Assembly (NCBI GenBank): GCA_002491225.1
Contig: DKVN01000007.1
Span: 5,954 to 11,648 of the forward strand
Direction of reading: 5' to 3'
From: Faecalibacterium sp. UBA7177
Lineage (GTDB): Bacteria > Bacillota > Clostridia > Oscillospirales > Ruminococcaceae
Length of the DNA stretch: 5,695 nucleotides
The translations under genes and the position numbers were made by a program. The notes under the pieces were generated by a model that was given only the letters and a program-made list of their open reading frames with translations, did no database searches and was not told where the DNA came from. Shown piece after piece: positions 3,552-5,695 of this stretch; position 1 is the stretch's first letter, and each line of letters opens with the position of its first letter.

Positions 3552-4718
3552 ATGAACTTTTTGTACATTCTCGGCGGCCCTCTGGGCTATGTGATGCGCT
3601 GGATCTACGATCTGGTGCTCAGCTACGGCTGGGCCATCATCCTCTTTACCCTGTTGGTGCGGGTGCTCTCCTTCCCGCTGCAGCTCAAGCAGCAGAAGAG
3701 CACTGCCCGCATGGCGGCCTACCAGCCGATGATCCAGGAGATCCAGAAAAAGTACGCCAATGACCAGCAGAAACAGCAGGAAGAGCTGATGGCCCTGCAG
3801 CAGGAGTACGGCTTCAGCCCGACGGCCGGCTGCCTGCCCATGATGGTCAACTTCTTTGTGCTGTTCGGGGTCATCGAGGCAGTCTACCGGCCGGTGCAGC
3901 ACGTGCTGCGCATCTCGAAGGACGCGGTGACCGCCGCCATCGAGCTGCTGGGGCTGAATGCGGCCAGCGTGGACAGCCAGAGCGCCCTGATCCAGACCAT
4001 CAAGTCGATGACCACCAGCGAGGCGGTGCAGAAGTTCTCCGGCATCCTGACCGAGGCCGAGATCACCGCCATCAACAACTTCCAGACCAGTTTTCTGGGC
4101 ATCGACCTCTGCGCCACCCCCCGCTTTGAGTTTACCGGCGAGGCGATCGGTCTGCTGATCTTCCCGATTTTGAGCCTGGTGACCATGATCCTGCTCAACT
4201 CGATCACCATGAAGATGAGCGGCCAGGAGATGAAGGGCATGATGAAGGCAATGCCCTGGCTGATGAGCCTGATGTTCGTCGGCTTCTGCTTCCGTGTGCC
4301 GGTGGCCTTCTCGCTCTACTACACCGTCTCGAACGTGCTGATGTTCGTGCAGAGCATCGTGCTGAAAAAGATCTACGACCCCGAGGAGTACAAGCAGCAG
4401 CTGGCCGAGGAGATCAAGGCCAAAAAAGAGGCCAAGAAGAAGAAAAAAGAGGTCAAGGTGCGGGACGAGGACGGCAACGTCGTGGTCAAGCAGATGACCG
4501 ACAGCGAGCTCGCCAAGCTGCGGCTCGAGCTTGCCCGCCGCGAGGACGAAGAGAAGTATAAGGACGAGCGCACCACCCCCCTGACCGAGGCCGAGCGCGC
4601 CGCGCTCGAGCCTCCCAAAAAAGGCAAAAAGACCTCCCGCAAGGCGCAGAAACAGGCAGAAGAGGACTCCGCCGCCGCGGCTGCCCGCGCCCTGGGTGAG
4701 GATCCCAAGGAGGAATAA
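3552..4718 (+). CDS. yidC: Membrane protein insertase YidC (Oxa1/Alb3 family)
   Basis: YidC inserts and folds membrane proteins, alone or with the Sec translocon. The 388-residue product begins MNFLYILGGPLGYVMRWIYD, the clostridial form with no cleavable lipoprotein signal. By eye, membrane segments lie near 22-44, 94-113, 197-218, 235-247 and 250-273. The first holds the conserved groove arginine (R37, in TLLVRVLSFPLQLKQQ). A coiled cytoplasmic hairpin (about 46-88) follows, then GCLPMMVNFFVLFG (93-106), the family motif FLGIDL (181-186), and VPVAFSLYYTVSNVLMFVQ (249-267). The last 110 residues are highly charged, rich in Lys and Glu; such tails aid ribosome docking in related proteins. The start has no good Shine-Dalgarno sequence. 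jag follows after four bases. Confidence 0.97.
   Translation: MNFLYILGGPLGYVMRWIYDLVLSYGWAIILFTLLVRVLSFPLQLKQQKSTARMAAYQPMIQEIQKKYANDQQKQQEELMALQQEYGFSPTAGCLPMMVNFFVLFGVIEAVYRPVQHVLRISKDAVTAAIELLGLNAASVDSQSALIQTIKSMTTSEAVQKFSGILTEAEITAINNFQTSFLGIDLCATPRFEFTGEAIGLLIFPILSLVTMILLNSITMKMSGQEMKGMMKAMPWLMSLMFVGFCFRVPVAFSLYYTVSNVLMFVQSIVLKKIYDPEEYKQQLAEEIKAKKEAKKKKKEVKVRDEDGNVVVKQMTDSELAKLRLELARREDEEKYKDERTTPLTEAERAALEPPKKGKKTSRKAQKQAEEDSAAAAARALGEDPKEE
4707..4713 (+). promoter_or_regulatory. jag ribosome binding site inside the end of yidC
   Basis: AAGGAGG lies 9 nt before the jag ATG and within the last codons of yidC. It fixes the jag start at 4723 and suggests that jag is translated right after yidC from the same message. 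Confidence 0.85.
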
Positions 4719-4722
4719 AGCC

Positions 4723-5695
4723 ATGCAGGAAGTATTCGTGACTGGTAAGACCGTGGAGGAAGCCACCCAGGCCGCCTACGAAAAGGCCGAGGCGATGGGC
4801 TTTGCGCGGGAGGACGTCTCGGTCGAGGTCGAGGAGTTCCCGGTGAAAAAGCTGTTCCGGTCGATCCCGGCCAAGGTTCGGCTGAGCCTGCCCGAGCCCG
4901 AGGCCCCGGCTGCCCCGGCCCCCGCGCCCAAATCCCAGCCCGCGCCGCAGGCCGCTGCAAAGCCCGAGCCGAAGCCGCAGCCTGCCCCGAAGGCGGAACA
5001 GCCCGCCGCACCTGCCCCCGAGGCCCCGGCCAAGGCGGAAAAGCCCGCCCCGGCTCCCGCGCCGGTGAACGAGACGCCCGCCGAGGAGGCCGACCCGGCC
5101 CTCGCGGAGGATGTCCGTGTCAAGGCCGCGATGGCGTACCTCGACGGTGTGTTTGCGGCGATGGGGGTGCAGGGGACCTCGATCCAGCCGGTGCGGCAGG
5201 GCGAGGCGGTGATCCTCAAGGTGGACGGCGAGAAGGTCGGCGCGCTGATCGGACGGCGCGGCGAGACGATGGAGGCCCTGAGCTACCTCGCCAGCCTGGT
5301 GGCCAACCGGCAGGAGGGGGACTACCTCAAGCTGGGCCTCGACGTGGCCGGGTACCGCGGCAAGCGGGAGCAGGACCTTGAGGCCTTGGCCCGGCGGATC
5401 GGCGCGCGGGTGGCCAAGACCGGCCGCAGCTACGCGATGGAGCCGATGAACCCCTACGAGCGCCGGATCATCCACAGCACCATCGGCCAGATGGAGGATC
5501 TGCGCAGCGAGTCGAAGGGCGAGGGCGCGGATCGGCGTGTGGTGATCTACTGCACCAGCGACGCCGCCAAGCCCGACCGGCCCGAGCAGGAGCGCCGCGG
5601 CGGACGCGGAGGCCGCGGCGGATACGGCGGGCGCTCTGGCCGGGACGGCGGCCGTGAGGGCGGCCGCTCCGGCCGGGATGGAGGCCGTGGCGGAC
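4723..5695 (+). CDS. jag: Jag/KhpB, KH-R3H RNA-binding protein (SpoIIIJ-associated), 3' end cut
   Basis: Jag (KhpB, EloR in some species) is an RNA-binding partner of KhpA, encoded beside yidC in most Bacillota and linked to cell elongation and division. At least 324 residues are visible and the frame is still open at the window edge. The Jag N-terminal domain covers 1-56 (VFVTGKTVEEATQAAYEKA, then FPVKKLFRSIPAKV). A low-complexity Pro/Ala/Lys/Glu linker spans about 57-125. The KH domain (about 130-208) holds the GxxG loop as GRRG (177-180) in LIGRRGETMEALSYL. The R3H domain contains MNPYERRIIH, with Arg247 and His251 in the R-x3-H spacing, and ends near RRVVIY (271-276). An Arg/Gly-rich tail starts near 291 and runs to the edge; such a tail is not part of the standard family layout. 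The start follows a strong Shine-Dalgarno. Confidence 0.95.
   Translation, partial: MQEVFVTGKTVEEATQAAYEKAEAMGFAREDVSVEVEEFPVKKLFRSIPAKVRLSLPEPEAPAAPAPAPKSQPAPQAAAKPEPKPQPAPKAEQPAAPAPEAPAKAEKPAPAPAPVNETPAEEADPALAEDVRVKAAMAYLDGVFAAMGVQGTSIQPVRQGEAVILKVDGEKVGALIGRRGETMEALSYLASLVANRQEGDYLKLGLDVAGYRGKREQDLEALARRIGARVAKTGRSYAMEPMNPYERRIIHSTIGQMEDLRSESKGEGADRRVVIYCTSDAAKPDRPEQERRGGRGGRGGYGGRSGRDGGREGGRSGRDGGRGG
5635..5695 (+). repeat. 33-bp tandem repeat coding for an RGG-type tail in jag
   Basis: Residues from 305 on repeat an 11-residue unit, SGRDGGREGGR then SGRDGGRGG, that is, a 33-bp DNA period that begins again at 5668. Just upstream, RGGRGGRGGYGG (292-303) is a shorter run of the same kind. 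The repeat may continue beyond the window edge. Confidence 0.7.

Noticed and set aside
3261..4766. Minus-strand open frame of 501 codons opposite yidC
   Set aside because: It lies opposite a clear YidC, spans yidD and the intergenic hairpins, and consists of Leu/His/Gly/Asp-rich filler typical of antisense frames in GC-rich genes.
4486..5475. Minus-strand open frame of 329 codons opposite yidC and jag
   Set aside because: The opposite strand carries conserved Jag domains with good start signals; this frame has no recognisable domain and the Gly/Arg-rich composition is a shadow of the Pro/Ala-coding strand.
1..5695. CRISPR arrays, insertion sequences, transposase genes, tRNA or rRNA genes
   Set aside because: No spaced repeat array, terminal inverted repeats with a transposase, cloverleaf or rRNA-like segment was visible in any part of the window.

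Overview
This window is the replication-origin core of a bacterial chromosome. It most likely comes from a GC-rich member of the Bacillota, class Clostridia (Oscillospiraceae/Ruminococcaceae-like, for example near Faecalibacterium, Gemmiger or Subdoligranulum). The gene order dnaN-dnaA / rpmH-rnpA-yidD-yidC-jag, the clostridial-type YidC that starts without a lipoprotein signal, and purine-rich Shine-Dalgarno sequences support the Bacillota assignment. The strong G/C bias at third codon positions and the Ala/Pro/Lys-rich linkers suggest a GC-rich clostridial lineage. The genus is inferred, not proven.

Left arm (minus strand). Bases 1-20 hold the first six codons of dnaN (sliding clamp), which runs off the left edge. 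Bases 21-356 are the dnaA-dnaN intergenic region and the best oriC candidate. They contain two matches to the relaxed DnaA-box consensus TTWTNCACA and a one-mismatch partner that forms an inverted pair, an adjacent AT-rich tract, and a G-rich tract with five G-runs next to dnaN. dnaA follows on the minus strand (357-1682, 441 aa), with a well-formed sigma-A-type promoter at 1732-1760.

Centre. Bases 1731-2272 separate the divergent dnaA and rpmH genes. The stretch contains both promoters, short direct repeats, a hairpin and a leader of about 167 nt before rpmH. No consensus DnaA box was found there, only two 7-of-9 variants.

Right arm (plus strand). rpmH (ribosomal protein L34), rnpA (RNase P protein), yidD (membrane insertion factor), yidC (membrane insertase) and jag/khpB (KH-R3H RNA-binding protein, cut by the right edge) lie in one direction. 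A terminator-like hairpin with a T7 run sits between rpmH and rnpA and may lower rnpA expression relative to L34. rnpA and yidD overlap by ATGA. A 215-nt gap with three successive 10-11 bp hairpins separates yidD from yidC. jag begins four bases after yidC, with its Shine-Dalgarno sequence inside the end of yidC.

The genes link initiation and clamp loading of replication (DnaA, DnaN), ribosome and tRNA production (L34, RNase P) and co-translational membrane insertion (YidD, YidC, with Jag). This is a deeply conserved neighbourhood, and I see no clear undescribed multi-gene system. The points worth a second look are the hairpin array before yidC, the RGG-rich tail of Jag, the basic Pro/Ala tail of RnpA, the direct repeats flanking the dnaA promoter, and the unusual makeup of the origin.
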